Assembly (NCBI RefSeq): GCF_001434665.1
Contig: NZ_AZDG01000001.1
Coordinates: 1 to 64,000, forward strand
DNA length: 64,000 bases
DNA from: Companilactobacillus tucceti DSM 20183
GTDB lineage: Bacteria > Bacillota > Bacilli > Lactobacillales > Lactobacillaceae
Direction: 5' to 3'
Both the position numbers and the translations under genes were made by a program. This document shows positions 17,294 to 26,801 of the stretch, in pieces; the stretch's first letter is position 1; each line of letters starts with the position of its first letter. The notes under the pieces were generated by a model that saw only the letters and a list, made by a program, of their open reading frames with translations, ran no database searches and had not been told where the DNA came from.

Positions 17294-17483
17294 ATTTTAT
17301 CCCTCTATCCTTGATAATTGTCAAATTATAATTACCCTGTATGACATAACTAAATTATATTATTCATTTAATAATATATATTTCAGTTATCGTAAGAGAT
17401 GTTTTCCGAAAATGAATTTTTCCTTGCATAATTCATTAAGTTAAATAGAAAAATTATGAAAATTGAATTTATATAATTTAGGC

Positions 17484-17534
17484 AAAAAAATAAAGTGTCT
17501 CTTTATCCCTTAATATATAGGAAAGGAAACACTT
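17484..17534 (-). terminator. Terminator of the GltS-like transporter gene
   Basis: On the minus strand AAGTGTTTCC pairs with GAGACACTT (complements of 17525-17534 and 17493-17501) and is followed by seven T (complement of 17484-17490). The rest of 17294-17539 is AT-rich promoter-like sequence for the surface protein, without another recognisable feature. Confidence 0.6.
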
Positions 17535-17539
17535 ATTTT

Positions 17540-18727
17540 TTAAATTAATTTCAAGAAAACCGAGGCAATAATAACTGATGCCATTGAAACTGTTGCGAAA
17601 CCACCAACCAGCATTTTAGGCAACATGTTTTGTGTTAAGTATTCTTCTTCTTGATCGTTGTCGGCAATTGTATGACAAACTTCTGTTGTTAAAATGAAGT
17701 CTGCTGGAAATCCGAATAAGGCAGTCAACGAACATGCGAAAGCCATTTGTTTGCTCATACCAAAAGGCTTAGCTAGTAGATATGAAGCAATGAACATTCC
17801 TAAAATTCCTAATGCAATCAAAACTAAAATCTGAATAAGAATTCCACCAATGATATCTGGCGTAGTTAAACTTAATTGAGAGAAGACATAGGCCATTAAT
17901 CCATAAATCAACCAATTGAAAACACCGGCACGAGTCAAGGCGTTATCTTCAAGTAAACCTAATTGATGAGCCAAAACACCTAGAATAAGACAGATAACAT
18001 TAGCGTTTATAACTCCGTTCATTAATCCTGCTAACCAGTTTCCCAATAAAGCAATTAAAGCAACACGAACAATGATAAATACTGGTGATTGAAATTGCTC
18101 TGGTAAGTGCAAGATATGTTTTTTAGTATCTAGTGAATCTGCCATTCCAGTTATCTTGGGAGCATTTGGATCAATATGACCTTTGCCACTCTTGAATTCT
18201 TCCTTTAATCTGCGTCCTTCTTTTCTTAAAAGAATTGCAGTCATTGGATAACCAATAAATGAATGCAGAATGAACATTGAAACTGGCAAAGCTACCAAAG
18301 CTGTTGCACCAGCAGCTTTTAATCCATCTGTCATTAACAAAGTTGCGACCATACCACCTGTTAGTGGAGGAATAGCAGCGACAACCGTGTGCCAGTCAAA
18401 TATCAATGTACCAACAGTTAATGTAAGAACTAATGTACCTAAAACCCCTAATAAAGCAATACATACTGCTTTCCATTGATTAATAAGTTCTTTTAAACTC
18501 ATTAAAGTACCAAGATGTACTAATAGCAATGAAACACCCATACCAGTAAAAGCTGTGTTGAAGGATGCCTTTGCAACAATATCCTTAGGGATGATCGTCC
18601 AAAATCCGATAGCAAAAAGAACCGCCGTAATAAAAATAGATGGTATGAATGCTTTAGTGACCGCTGAAACCCAGTCACCGATCAACATGAATACCATAAC
18701 AATTGTGAATGCAATTAAGTATTCCAT
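17540..18727 (-). CDS. GltS-like integral membrane transporter
   Basis: A 395-aa protein with about 10-12 hydrophobic helices and a cytoplasmic loop at about 170-210. Gly-rich motifs (PPLTGGMVATLLMTDG and FGFPADFILTTE) recall sodium:glutamate symporters and related two-fold repeated carriers. The substrate cannot be deduced. It is divergent from an amidohydrolase; a shared upstream region suggests the carrier may import or export a compound handled by that enzyme. Confidence 0.65.
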   Translation of the reverse strand: MEYLIAFTIVMVFMLIGDWVSAVTKAFIPSIFITAVLFAIGFWTIIPKDIVAKASFNTAFTGMGVSLLLVHLGTLMSLKELINQWKAVCIALLGVLGTLVLTLTVGTLIFDWHTVVAAIPPLTGGMVATLLMTDGLKAAGATALVALPVSMFILHSFIGYPMTAILLRKEGRRLKEEFKSGKGHIDPNAPKITGMADSLDTKKHILHLPEQFQSPVFIIVRVALIALLGNWLAGLMNGVINANVICLILGVLAHQLGLLEDNALTRAGVFNWLIYGLMAYVFSQLSLTTPDIIGGILIQILVLIALGILGMFIASYLLAKPFGMSKQMAFACSLTALFGFPADFILTTEVCHTIADNDQEEEYLTQNMLPKMLVGGFATVSMASVIIASVFLKLI

Positions 18728-18830
18728 AAAAATAGATCCCCCTTGAATATTAAATAAATAATAGGTCTAAATTTAATCTTTTCTAATCTTTATGTCAATG
18801 ACAAATCCACTTAAAACAATGTTTTTAAAC

Positions 18831-18844
18831 TGCAAACGTTTACT
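18831..18844. promoter_or_regulatory. Candidate CcpA site (cre)
   Basis: TGCAAACGTTTACT matches the cre consensus TGWAANCGNTNWCA at 12 of 14 positions, with the central CG intact. It lies between the divergent transporter and amidohydrolase genes, about 46 bp upstream of the amidohydrolase -35 element. Carbon-source control of the pair is plausible but inferred. Confidence 0.4.
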
Positions 18845-18889
18845 TTAACTAATGAAAACTTCATGAAATATAAAATTTCTAATTTTAGT

Positions 18890-18918
18890 TTGACAATAAT
18901 TAAAATTACTCTTAGTAT
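18890..18918 (+). promoter_or_regulatory. Amidohydrolase promoter
   Basis: TTGACA (18890-18895), a 17-bp spacer and TAGTAT (18913-18918). The leader of about 50 nt contains a short AAAAGCTAGGCCTTTT inverted repeat before the AGGGGAG ribosome site. Confidence 0.65.
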
Positions 18919-18977
18919 TTAATATACATTTTAAAAAGCTAGGCCTTTTGACCTGACCGATAAGGGGAGAATTTTTT

Positions 18978-20177
18978 ATGACAACATTCACTAATTTAAA
19001 TTTATTTAATGGAACTGATAATAAGATAATAGAAAATAGTTATCTAACTGTAGATGAAAACGGGAAAATCACTGCAGTTGGTACAGGAGCACCAAAAGCT
19101 AGTGATGACGTTGTCGATCTTCATGGAAAATATGTTATGCCAGGACTTATCAACGCCCATACACATTTAATGATGGATCCAGATAATAGTGACAAACTTG
19201 AATATTTATCTGAAACAGAAGTAACATACTTGGCTTTAAAGAATCTAGACACTTTATTACATTCAGGTGTTACATATATTAGAGATTGTGGCTGTGCTTT
19301 TAATACTGATATTAAATTAGCTAACATTCAGGCTGAAGGTGGCTTGAAGGGTACTGAGATTTTGCCATCAGGACGTCCTATGACAATGACTGGTGGACAT
19401 GGTGACTTTACTGAAGGCCTAAACGGTGAAACTACCATGGGTCATTTAGTTGATTCACCTGATGCAATGCGAAAAGCTGTTCGTGAAAACTTCAAACTCG
19501 GCGCTAAAAATATTAAAGTCATGGCTACTGGTGGTGTAATGTCTTCAACTGATCAAGTTGATGATACTGAATTAACTGAAGGCGAGATGGCAGTTGCCGT
19601 TCAAGAAGCACATACAAAACATATGACAGTTGCTTCACATGCCCAAGGTAATCGTGGTATTCAATTATCCTTAGATGCTGGTGTTGATTCAATTGAACAC
19701 GGTATCTATGTTGATGAAAAACAAGCTGAATTTATGAAGGAAAATAATGTTTACCTTGTACCTACTTTAAATGCTTGTGCCGGAATCGATAAATATGGAG
19801 TTGGTAAAATTCCAGATTACATGATCAAAAAGAACGACATTGTTAAAGATGATTTCTTCAAAAATATTGGTATGGCACTTAAAAAGGGTGTTAAAGTTGT
19901 TGTCGGTACAGATGCCGGAACACCATTTAATAGTTTTGAAACAGGTACAACTGATGAACTAGCATTGTTAACAAGTATTGGTGCAACACCATATCAAGCA
20001 CTTCTTGGTACTACAAAGTATGCTGCTGAATTATTAAGAATTACTGATGAGTATGGAAGTCTTGAAGAAGGTAAAGTTGCTGACTTCTTAGTATTGGACA
20101 ATAATCCATTGGAAAATGTTGAAGCAGTTGCTCAAGCGGACAAAGCTATTTACAAAAAGGGTGAGTTGGTTAAGTAG
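18978..20177 (+). CDS. Metal-dependent amidohydrolase (imidazolonepropionase-like)
   Basis: A 399-aa cytoplasmic TIM-barrel hydrolase. The metal ligands H61-T-H63 lie in the NAHTHL motif after strand 1. They are followed by a lysine in KVMATGG, histidines in ASHAQGN and IEHGIY, and the catalytic aspartate in GTDAGTPF. The C-terminal composite beta domain ends with the typical G-K-x-A-D-[FL]-[LV]-V-L-D. Relatives are often annotated as Xaa-Pro dipeptidase or imidazolonepropionase, but no other histidine-degradation gene is nearby, so the substrate is open. AAGGGGAG precedes the ATG. Confidence 0.82.
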   Translation: MTTFTNLNLFNGTDNKIIENSYLTVDENGKITAVGTGAPKASDDVVDLHGKYVMPGLINAHTHLMMDPDNSDKLEYLSETEVTYLALKNLDTLLHSGVTYIRDCGCAFNTDIKLANIQAEGGLKGTEILPSGRPMTMTGGHGDFTEGLNGETTMGHLVDSPDAMRKAVRENFKLGAKNIKVMATGGVMSSTDQVDDTELTEGEMAVAVQEAHTKHMTVASHAQGNRGIQLSLDAGVDSIEHGIYVDEKQAEFMKENNVYLVPTLNACAGIDKYGVGKIPDYMIKKNDIVKDDFFKNIGMALKKGVKVVVGTDAGTPFNSFETGTTDELALLTSIGATPYQALLGTTKYAAELLRITDEYGSLEEGKVADFLVLDNNPLENVEAVAQADKAIYKKGELVK

Positions 20178-20225
20178 TTTTTGAGATTGCATCTTCAATA
20201 CAATATATGTAGAAATAATAGTAAT

Positions 20226-20260
20226 GTGACTATCTATTAAATTCGATAGTCACTTTTTTT
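20226..20260 (+). terminator. Terminator after the amidohydrolase gene
   Basis: GTGACTATC (20226-20234) pairs with GATAGTCAC (20245-20253), followed by seven T. Confidence 0.85.
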
Positions 20261-20367
20261 GTGGCATTATTTAACTCAAAACCGACTGCAACCTCCAGAG
20301 TTATTTGCATCTAAACCATAATTCAAGTAATATACAACACATCTTATAAAGAAATTAGGTGAATACT

Positions 20368-20433
20368 GTGGACATTGATAAAATCATAGTTTGTGTCCCA
20401 GCAAACGGTTTAGGACGTTTTTCTGCAAAGTAA
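20368..20433 (+). CDS. Possible 21-aa leader peptide upstream of an MFS efflux gene
   Basis: GTG-initiated reading frame MDIDKIIVCVPANGLGRFSAK with an AGGTGA ribosome site (20357-20362) 5 bp upstream. It stops 17 bp before the MFS start. A hairpin AAACG/CGTTT is inside its 3' part. Short peptides just before drug-efflux genes often mediate induction by ribosome stalling; that is an inference here and the frame could be fortuitous. Confidence 0.35.
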   Translation: MDIDKIIVCVPANGLGRFSAK

Positions 20434-20450
20434 CTATTTAGGAGAGAAAA

Positions 20451-21635
20451 ATGAAGAACGTCCAAAAAAGAGTACCATCATTATTATTGATTATTGTGTT
20501 AGTAGGATTTCCACAAATAAGTGAATCCATCTTTACACCCGTATTGCCTCAAATTAGTAGCAATATGCAAGTCAGTGCATCCAGATCACAACTGACAATG
20601 AGTATATATTTCATAGCTTTTGCAATTGGAGTCTTTTTCTGGGGTAGATTGTCGGATAAAGTCGGTCGAAGAAGAGCTATGTTGTGGGGAATAGTTGTTT
20701 ATTTAATTGGTAACTTGGGATTATTGCTCAGCTTTAATTTTCAAATTTTATTATTAAACAGATTTGTACAAGCCTTTGGGGCAAGTATTGGTTCAGTTGT
20801 TACGCAAACTATTATGCGTGAAAGTTTTGACGGCATAAAAGGCGCCAAGGTATTTTCTAAAGTAGGTGCTGCTATGGCTTTATCACCGGCTTTTGGTCCA
20901 TTGATCGGTGGAGTTGTTCAGCAATATTTAGGATATCGTAATGTTTTTAGTACATTAGTCGCAATGGCTATCTTGGTCTTGTTATACAGTTTTTATAGAT
21001 TACCGGAAACACAGATTACAACAAGTGTTGAAAATACTTCATTAATAGAAGTAACGAAGAGACTTTTGACTGATTCTCGTGTTTGGTCCTATGGAATTTT
21101 AATTGGAGGTATCAACGGAATACTCTTTGGTTATTATTCTGAAGCACCATTCATTTTTATGAATCATTTTGAATTTACTTCAGTCCAATATGGAAGTTTA
21201 GGTATTGTCCTAGCATTGGCAAGTTTACTAGGATCTCTGTTGGTAAATTATTTAGTAAATTACTTTAAGTCAGAAACAATTTTAATATCAGGTTTGATTT
21301 TTAGTGTTGTTTCTAGTGGATTGTTAATTCTTCTACTGAGATTTGACCAATCAATTATCATGATAATTGGATTTTTTATGATATTTTTAGGTTTAAATAT
21401 TACGTTACCAATTGCATTAAATTTAGCTTTAAAAGGTTATGAAGATGTAATTGGAAGTGCTAGTGGAATATTTAGTTTAGGCTATTATCTTATTGTTAGC
21501 TTACTGACATATTTGATCAGTCTTATCCATAATGGATCGATTGGTATGCTGCCTGAGTTTATGTTTGTTTTGAGTTTAGTGATGTTGTTTTCTTGTATTA
21601 ATTTGTATGTTAAATCTTACGCTGTTGAAGAATAA
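20451..21635 (+). CDS. MFS multidrug efflux transporter, Bcr/CflA type
   Basis: A 394-aa protein with 12 predicted transmembrane helices. The loop 2-3 MFS motif reads GRLSDKVGRRRAM, and the helix-5 antiporter motif includes SPAFGPLIGG, typical of drug:H+ antiporters of the DHA1 Bcr/CflA group. The drug substrate is unknown. AGGAGAG precedes the ATG. A terminator separates it from the second MFS gene, so the two are not a simple operon. Confidence 0.85.
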   Translation: MKNVQKRVPSLLLIIVLVGFPQISESIFTPVLPQISSNMQVSASRSQLTMSIYFIAFAIGVFFWGRLSDKVGRRRAMLWGIVVYLIGNLGLLLSFNFQILLLNRFVQAFGASIGSVVTQTIMRESFDGIKGAKVFSKVGAAMALSPAFGPLIGGVVQQYLGYRNVFSTLVAMAILVLLYSFYRLPETQITTSVENTSLIEVTKRLLTDSRVWSYGILIGGINGILFGYYSEAPFIFMNHFEFTSVQYGSLGIVLALASLLGSLLVNYLVNYFKSETILISGLIFSVVSSGLLILLLRFDQSIIMIIGFFMIFLGLNITLPIALNLALKGYEDVIGSASGIFSLGYYLIVSLLTYLISLIHNGSIGMLPEFMFVLSLVMLFSCINLYVKSYAVEE

Positions 21636-21717
21636 TGATACTTTGACAATGTTATTAAATTGGATTAAAGTAATATTTGCTCGAGGGAGACCTCAACTTA
21701 AATTTATATCTGTGACG

Positions 21718-21752
21718 GAGATATCGTTGATTGACGATATCTCTATTTTTTT
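21718..21752 (+). terminator. Terminator between two MFS genes
   Basis: GAGATATCG (21718-21726) pairs with CGATATCTC (21735-21743), then TATTTTTTT. It ends 18 bp before the next start codon, so it could also work as an attenuator for that gene. Confidence 0.7.
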
Positions 21753-21770
21753 GGAAAAGAGGATGAAAAT

Positions 21771-23162
21771 GTGGATCAAAAAGTATCTACACGTGTTAAG
21801 TTATCTATTTTAGCAGTTGGATTGTTATCCTTTGTTGGGGTTCTTGTTGAAACTTCAATGAACGTAACTTTTCCGACGCTTACTAAAAATTTAAATGTTA
21901 GTTTAGGAACAGTTCAGTGGCTTACAACAGGATATCTGTTGTTGACCACGATTGTAATGAGCACGACAGCTTTTGTTTTAAAAAAGTTTAAGCCAATTAA
22001 GGTATTTAGTTTTGCGGCATTGTTATGTTTGTTAGGAACTTTGATATGTATGGTTGCTCCTAATTTTAGTATTTTATTATCCGGAAGATTGCTACAGGCT
22101 ATCGCTACGGGATTATCGACGCCGTTAATGTTTAATTTGATTTTTGAGGAAGTTCCACCTGCCAAATTGTGTGCTTATACGGGATTTGCAAGTATTATTA
22201 TTTCTTTAGCTCCAGCTCTTGGTCCTACATATGGTGGAATAGTCAATGGACTTTGGTCATGGAGAGCAATTTTCGTTGGAGTTATTCCAATTATTATACT
22301 TTTGTCAGTCATCGGTTGGTTTTCTATACAAGGTGATGCTAGAGGAACAAAGGGGATGTCATTTGATTATATTGGTGTAGTTGGTTTTGCAGCAATTTTT
22401 TCGATGATTTTATTTACCTTTGATCAAGCTGGAAAACACGGATTCATATCATCACAATTTGGTGTTTGGATATTGATGACCGCTGTTATCATTGCAGCGT
22501 TTATCATATATAATCTTAAAAGTAAGAAACAATTAATTGATTTTTCTATTTTGAAGATACCGGTTTTACGTTTTAGATTGTTTGGTTATTTTGGTTTACA
22601 GTTTATTAATATTGGGTTATCTTTTGTACTGCCAATTTTTGCACAAACAGTTTTAAAACTAAGTTCTGCTCAAGCAGGATTAATGTTATTACCGGGTTCA
22701 TTGATCGGTGCGATGATTGGACCATACGCTGGCTATATTTATGATAAAAAAGGGCCGACGATTCCTTTAATAACTAGTGGATCATTAGTAACAATAGGTG
22801 CATTTTTATTCTTGGTTGTTGGAAAGAATTTAACCTTGGTCAGCATTACTTTAATATACTTATTGTTAAGAATAGGGTTTAATTTTGGATTTGGTACAAC
22901 GTTGTCAGATGGAAGTGTACAAGTTCAGGATAAGAATAAATCTGATCAAAACTCATTGTTCAGTATGATGCAACAATATGCAGGTTCACTTGGAACTAAC
23001 GTATTGTCAGTAGTCATTTCTGCAGCAACATTGGGCAATAGTGATGAAATAGTTAGTACCATTACAGGAACAAGAATTGATTTTGTTATTTTAACTATTT
23101 TAGCTGCATCTATTTTGATTTCAGTTATATATGTTGAAAGAAAGTATCAGACAAAAAAATAG
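21771..23162 (+). CDS. MFS efflux transporter, DHA2 (EmrB/QacA) type
   Basis: A 463-aa protein with about 14 predicted helices. The helix-1 pattern ETSMNVTFPTL and a helix-5 motif (APALGPTYGG) fit 14-helix drug:H+ antiporters. GTG start at 21771 with AGAGG (21758-21762) 8 bp upstream. The substrate is unknown. It lies next to a 12-helix efflux gene of a different subfamily, which suggests a small resistance locus. Confidence 0.85.
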   Translation: MDQKVSTRVKLSILAVGLLSFVGVLVETSMNVTFPTLTKNLNVSLGTVQWLTTGYLLLTTIVMSTTAFVLKKFKPIKVFSFAALLCLLGTLICMVAPNFSILLSGRLLQAIATGLSTPLMFNLIFEEVPPAKLCAYTGFASIIISLAPALGPTYGGIVNGLWSWRAIFVGVIPIIILLSVIGWFSIQGDARGTKGMSFDYIGVVGFAAIFSMILFTFDQAGKHGFISSQFGVWILMTAVIIAAFIIYNLKSKKQLIDFSILKIPVLRFRLFGYFGLQFINIGLSFVLPIFAQTVLKLSSAQAGLMLLPGSLIGAMIGPYAGYIYDKKGPTIPLITSGSLVTIGAFLFLVVGKNLTLVSITLIYLLLRIGFNFGFGTTLSDGSVQVQDKNKSDQNSLFSMMQQYAGSLGTNVLSVVISAATLGNSDEIVSTITGTRIDFVILTILAASILISVIYVERKYQTKK

Positions 23163-23173
23163 TATGACTTTAA

Positions 23174-23208
23174 AGGAGATCGTGGACTTTCACGTTCTCT
23201 TTTCTTGT
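23174..23208 (+). terminator. Terminator-like hairpin after the second MFS gene
   Basis: GAGATCGTG (23176-23184) pairs with CACGTTCTC (23191-23199) with one mismatch; a short T-rich tract follows (TTTTCTTG). Confidence 0.5.
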
Positions 23209-23285
23209 TTGACCCTTTGTTTTTCAATAAGAGCGATACTTTGTTAAAATAGATATGATTAATTTCGTTTTTAATGGGAGAAAAT

Positions 23286-25943
23286 ATGACGGAAAAGAAA
23301 AAATTACTTTTAATTGATGGGAACAGTGTTTCTTTTAGAGCATTTTTTGCCATGCATAATGTACTAGATAAATTTGTTTCAGGTGATGGTATTCATACCA
23401 ATGCCTTATATGCCTTTAATAATATGTTGGAAATAGTTTTAAAAGATGAAAAACCTACACACGCATTAGTAGCTTTTGATGCTGGTAAAACAACTTTTAG
23501 AACGGAAATGTTCTCTGACTATAAGGGTACACGTGCTAAAACTCCACCAGAATTGATGGAACAACTTCCTTTGATCCAAGAATTATTAAATTTGCGTGGA
23601 ATCAAAACTTATGAACTGAAGAATTACGAGGCTGATGATATTATTGGAACGATGTCTCGTGAAGCTGATCAAGAAAATATGGACGTTACTGTGATCACTG
23701 GTGATCGTGATTTGACTCAGTTAACGACTGATAATGTAACGGTTAAAGTTAATGTTAAAGGTGTTACAGAAACTGAAGCTTATACTCCAGAACACGTTAA
23801 GGAAAAGCTTGGGATTAGTCCTGAGCAAATAATTGATATGAAAGGATTAATGGGAGATAACTCTGACCATTATCCTGGTGTTGAAAAGGTTGGCGAAAAA
23901 ACTGCCATTAAGCTTTTGAATGAATATGACACTATGGAAAATCTTTACGAACATGTTGATGAAATGAAGAAGAGCAAGCTCAAAGAGCATTTGATCAACG
24001 ACAAAGATCAAGCATTTTTGAGTAAAAAACTTGCTACTATAAATAAAGAAGCACCAGTAGAAATTAAATTAGGCGACTTGGAATATCATGGTGATAACCA
24101 AGAGCAACTAATTAAGTTTTATCAAAAGTTAGGTTTCAATTCATTTTTAGAGAAGATGAACGTCGAACCAGAAGAAACACAAGAAGCTATGGCTGATATT
24201 AAGTACTCAGACTTAAATGAAGATGCTACTAAAATTATTCTAAAAAGTTCTGATCCGCAAACAATTGTCGTAGAAAGTTTTGGTGGAAATTATCATATTG
24301 ATCCCATTATTGGTTTAGCTGTTAAAAGTGGAGATACATATTACGCTACTTCAGATGTTTCTATCCTTGAGAATGCTGACTTCAAACAGTGGATAGAAGA
24401 CGAATCAAAAGAAAAATATACTTTCGATAATAAGAAAACTATTGCCTTATTACATCGTTATGGATGTGATTTAAAGGGCGTAAGTTTTGATTTATTACTT
24501 GTTTCATATTTGCTTGATACAAACGACAACAAATCTGATTTGGGAATTGTCGCTCAAAATTATGGCTATAACCTTCCTATGGAAGAGGAATTCTATGGAA
24601 AAGGTGTAAAAAAGGCTGTACCAGAAGATAATCAAGTTTTAATGAACTTCCTTTGTCAAAAAGCTCAAGTTATCGATACTTTAAAAGAAAAAATGCTATC
24701 TGAGTTAAAGGATAATGATCAAGATAGTTTGTATGATGAAATTGAATTGCCATTATCAAATGTTTTAGCTGAAATGGAAATCAAGGGTGTAAAAGTAGAC
24801 GCATCACGTTTAAAAGAAATGGAAAATACTTTTGCCACGAAATTAACTGAAATAGAACAAAAGATTTACAAAGAAGCTGGACAAGAATTTAATATCAATT
24901 CACCCAAACAGTTGGGTGTAGTCTTGTTTGAAGATTTGAAATTACCAGTTATTAAGAAGACTAAAACAGGGTACTCAACTTCGGTTGATGTTTTGGAAAA
25001 ATTAAAAGACAAATCTCCAGTTGTACAAATGGTTTTGGATTACAGACAAATATCTAAAATTCAATCTACTTATGTAGTTGGATTACAGAAGTTTATTCAA
25101 CAAGATAATAAAATTCATACTATTTATTTGCAGACCCTTACTCAAACAGGTAGATTATCTTCAATCGAACCTAATTTGCAAAATATTCCAATAAGGATTG
25201 ATGAAGGTCGTCAAATAAGACGTGCATTTGTTCCAAAGAATCCTGATTGGGAAATGTTCTCAGCTGATTATTCACAGGTTGAATTACGTGTTCTAGCTCA
25301 TATTTCTGGTGATGAGCATATGCAAGAAGCATTTAAAGAAGATTATGATATTCATGCCCATACTGCTATGAGAATTTTTGGATTGGATAGTACTGATGAA
25401 GTAACACCAGATATGCGTAGACAAGCTAAAGCTACTAATTTTGGTATCGTTTATGGTATTAGTGACTATGGATTATCCCAAAATATTGGTATCACTAGAA
25501 AACAGGCCGCAGCGTTTATTGATTCATACTTTGAACAATATCCAGGTGTTAAAAAATATATGGATGATATAGTTAAATTTGCACGCGAAAATGGCTATGT
25601 AGAGACAATTATGCATCGTCGTCGTTATTTACCAGATATTCATTCTAAGAACTTCAATGTCAGAAACTTTGCCAAGAGAACTGCTATGAATACACCAATT
25701 CAAGGTAGTGCAGCTGATATTATTAAGGTTGCTATGATCAATATGCAAAAGATGCTTGATAAAGAAAAACTTCAAGCAAATCTTCTATTACAAGTACATG
25801 ATGAAATGATTTTTGAAGCTCCTAAAGAGGAAATACCAATTCTTGAAAAATTAGTTCCAAGCGTTATGGATTCTGCTGTTAAATTAGATGTTCCATTGAA
25901 AGTGGAATCGGCACATGGAAAGACTTGGTACGAAGCAAAATAA
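23286..25943 (+). CDS. polA: DNA polymerase I
   Basis: An 885-aa repair and Okazaki-processing polymerase. The N-terminal 5'-3' exonuclease/flap domain (about 1-290) keeps its acidic motifs (LLIDGNS, FDAGKTTFR, ITGDRDLTQL). The middle 3'-5' exonuclease domain lacks recognisable DxE motifs and is probably inactive, as in many Firmicutes. The polymerase domain has motif A FSADYSQVELR, motif B RRQAKATNFGIVYG and motif C QVHDEM. The start at 23286 is favoured because GGGAG (23276-23280) is spaced for it. It leads an operon with mutM, coaE, nrdR, dnaB and dnaI. Confidence 0.96.
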   Translation: MTEKKKLLLIDGNSVSFRAFFAMHNVLDKFVSGDGIHTNALYAFNNMLEIVLKDEKPTHALVAFDAGKTTFRTEMFSDYKGTRAKTPPELMEQLPLIQELLNLRGIKTYELKNYEADDIIGTMSREADQENMDVTVITGDRDLTQLTTDNVTVKVNVKGVTETEAYTPEHVKEKLGISPEQIIDMKGLMGDNSDHYPGVEKVGEKTAIKLLNEYDTMENLYEHVDEMKKSKLKEHLINDKDQAFLSKKLATINKEAPVEIKLGDLEYHGDNQEQLIKFYQKLGFNSFLEKMNVEPEETQEAMADIKYSDLNEDATKIILKSSDPQTIVVESFGGNYHIDPIIGLAVKSGDTYYATSDVSILENADFKQWIEDESKEKYTFDNKKTIALLHRYGCDLKGVSFDLLLVSYLLDTNDNKSDLGIVAQNYGYNLPMEEEFYGKGVKKAVPEDNQVLMNFLCQKAQVIDTLKEKMLSELKDNDQDSLYDEIELPLSNVLAEMEIKGVKVDASRLKEMENTFATKLTEIEQKIYKEAGQEFNINSPKQLGVVLFEDLKLPVIKKTKTGYSTSVDVLEKLKDKSPVVQMVLDYRQISKIQSTYVVGLQKFIQQDNKIHTIYLQTLTQTGRLSSIEPNLQNIPIRIDEGRQIRRAFVPKNPDWEMFSADYSQVELRVLAHISGDEHMQEAFKEDYDIHAHTAMRIFGLDSTDEVTPDMRRQAKATNFGIVYGISDYGLSQNIGITRKQAAAFIDSYFEQYPGVKKYMDDIVKFARENGYVETIMHRRRYLPDIHSKNFNVRNFAKRTAMNTPIQGSAADIIKVAMINMQKMLDKEKLQANLLLQVHDEMIFEAPKEEIPILEKLVPSVMDSAVKLDVPLKVESAHGKTWYEAK

Positions 25944-25973
25944 TTATTTAATAAATCAAAGTAGGTGAATTAA

Positions 25974-26801
25974 ATGCCTGAAATGCCTGAGGTTGAGACA
26001 GTAAGAAGAGGTCTTATTAAACAAGTTAAGGGTCGCAAGATTTTAAATGTAGAAATACGCTATCAGAATTTGATTACTGGGGATGTTGATCAATTTATCG
26101 ATATGGTTACCGGCACAAAAATTACTGATATAGGTCGTCGAGCAAAATTTTTATTGATTCATTTGGATAATGGTTATACAATTATTAGTCATCTTCGTAT
26201 GGAAGGTAAGTATCGAGTTTCCAGTGATCCGGCAATGATCGACAAACATTCTCATGCCATTTTCACATTAGATGATGGTCAAAAGCTTATTTATAATGAT
26301 GTTAGAAAATTTGGACGTATGCAACTTTGGCGTACTAGAGACCTTTCAATTAATAAATCAATTCAAAAATTGGGACCAGAACCATTGTCAAAAGAATTTA
26401 TATTTGAAAATGTAAAGCCAAGAATTATGCGTCATCGAAAAGATATTAAAACAGTTTTACTAGACCAATCAGTGATGAGTGGTTTAGGAAATATTTATGT
26501 CGATGAAGTTCTTTGGAACGCAAAAATACATCCAGAAACTCCGGCTAATCATTTGAATGATGAAGATATTGAAAATGTGATCAAATATTCCAATATGGAA
26601 ATGAAAATGGGAATTGAAGCCGGTGGATCAACAGTACGTTCGTATCTTGATTCAACTGGTCACGCTGGTCATATGCAGGATTTCCTACATGCCTATGGTA
26701 AAGAGGGAACACCTTGTGATCGCTGTGGAACCGAGATTGAAAAAATTAAAGTTGGTGGTCGTGGAACGCACTTTTGTCCACATTGTCAGGTAATAAAATG
26801 A
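25974..26801 (+). CDS. mutM: Formamidopyrimidine-DNA glycosylase
   Basis: Base-excision repair enzyme removing 8-oxoguanine and Fapy lesions. After Met removal the N-terminus is P-E-M-P-E-V-E-T, with the catalytic proline and glutamate. The H2TH region and the C-terminal zinc finger C-D-R-C...C-P-H-C (about 247-270) are complete. Length 275 aa is normal. The stop overlaps the coaE start (ATGA). Confidence 0.96.
   Translation: MPEMPEVETVRRGLIKQVKGRKILNVEIRYQNLITGDVDQFIDMVTGTKITDIGRRAKFLLIHLDNGYTIISHLRMEGKYRVSSDPAMIDKHSHAIFTLDDGQKLIYNDVRKFGRMQLWRTRDLSINKSIQKLGPEPLSKEFIFENVKPRIMRHRKDIKTVLLDQSVMSGLGNIYVDEVLWNAKIHPETPANHLNDEDIENVIKYSNMEMKMGIEAGGSTVRSYLDSTGHAGHMQDFLHAYGKEGTPCDRCGTEIEKIKVGGRGTHFCPHCQVIK

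Noticed and set aside
21607-21813. 68-aa frame between the two MFS genes
   Set aside because: It overlaps both MFS genes, spans a terminator hairpin and has no ribosome site.
24181-24720. PolA proofreading domain as an active 3'-5' exonuclease
   Set aside because: The DxE and other exonuclease motifs are not recognisable; this is normal for Firmicute PolA and not novel.
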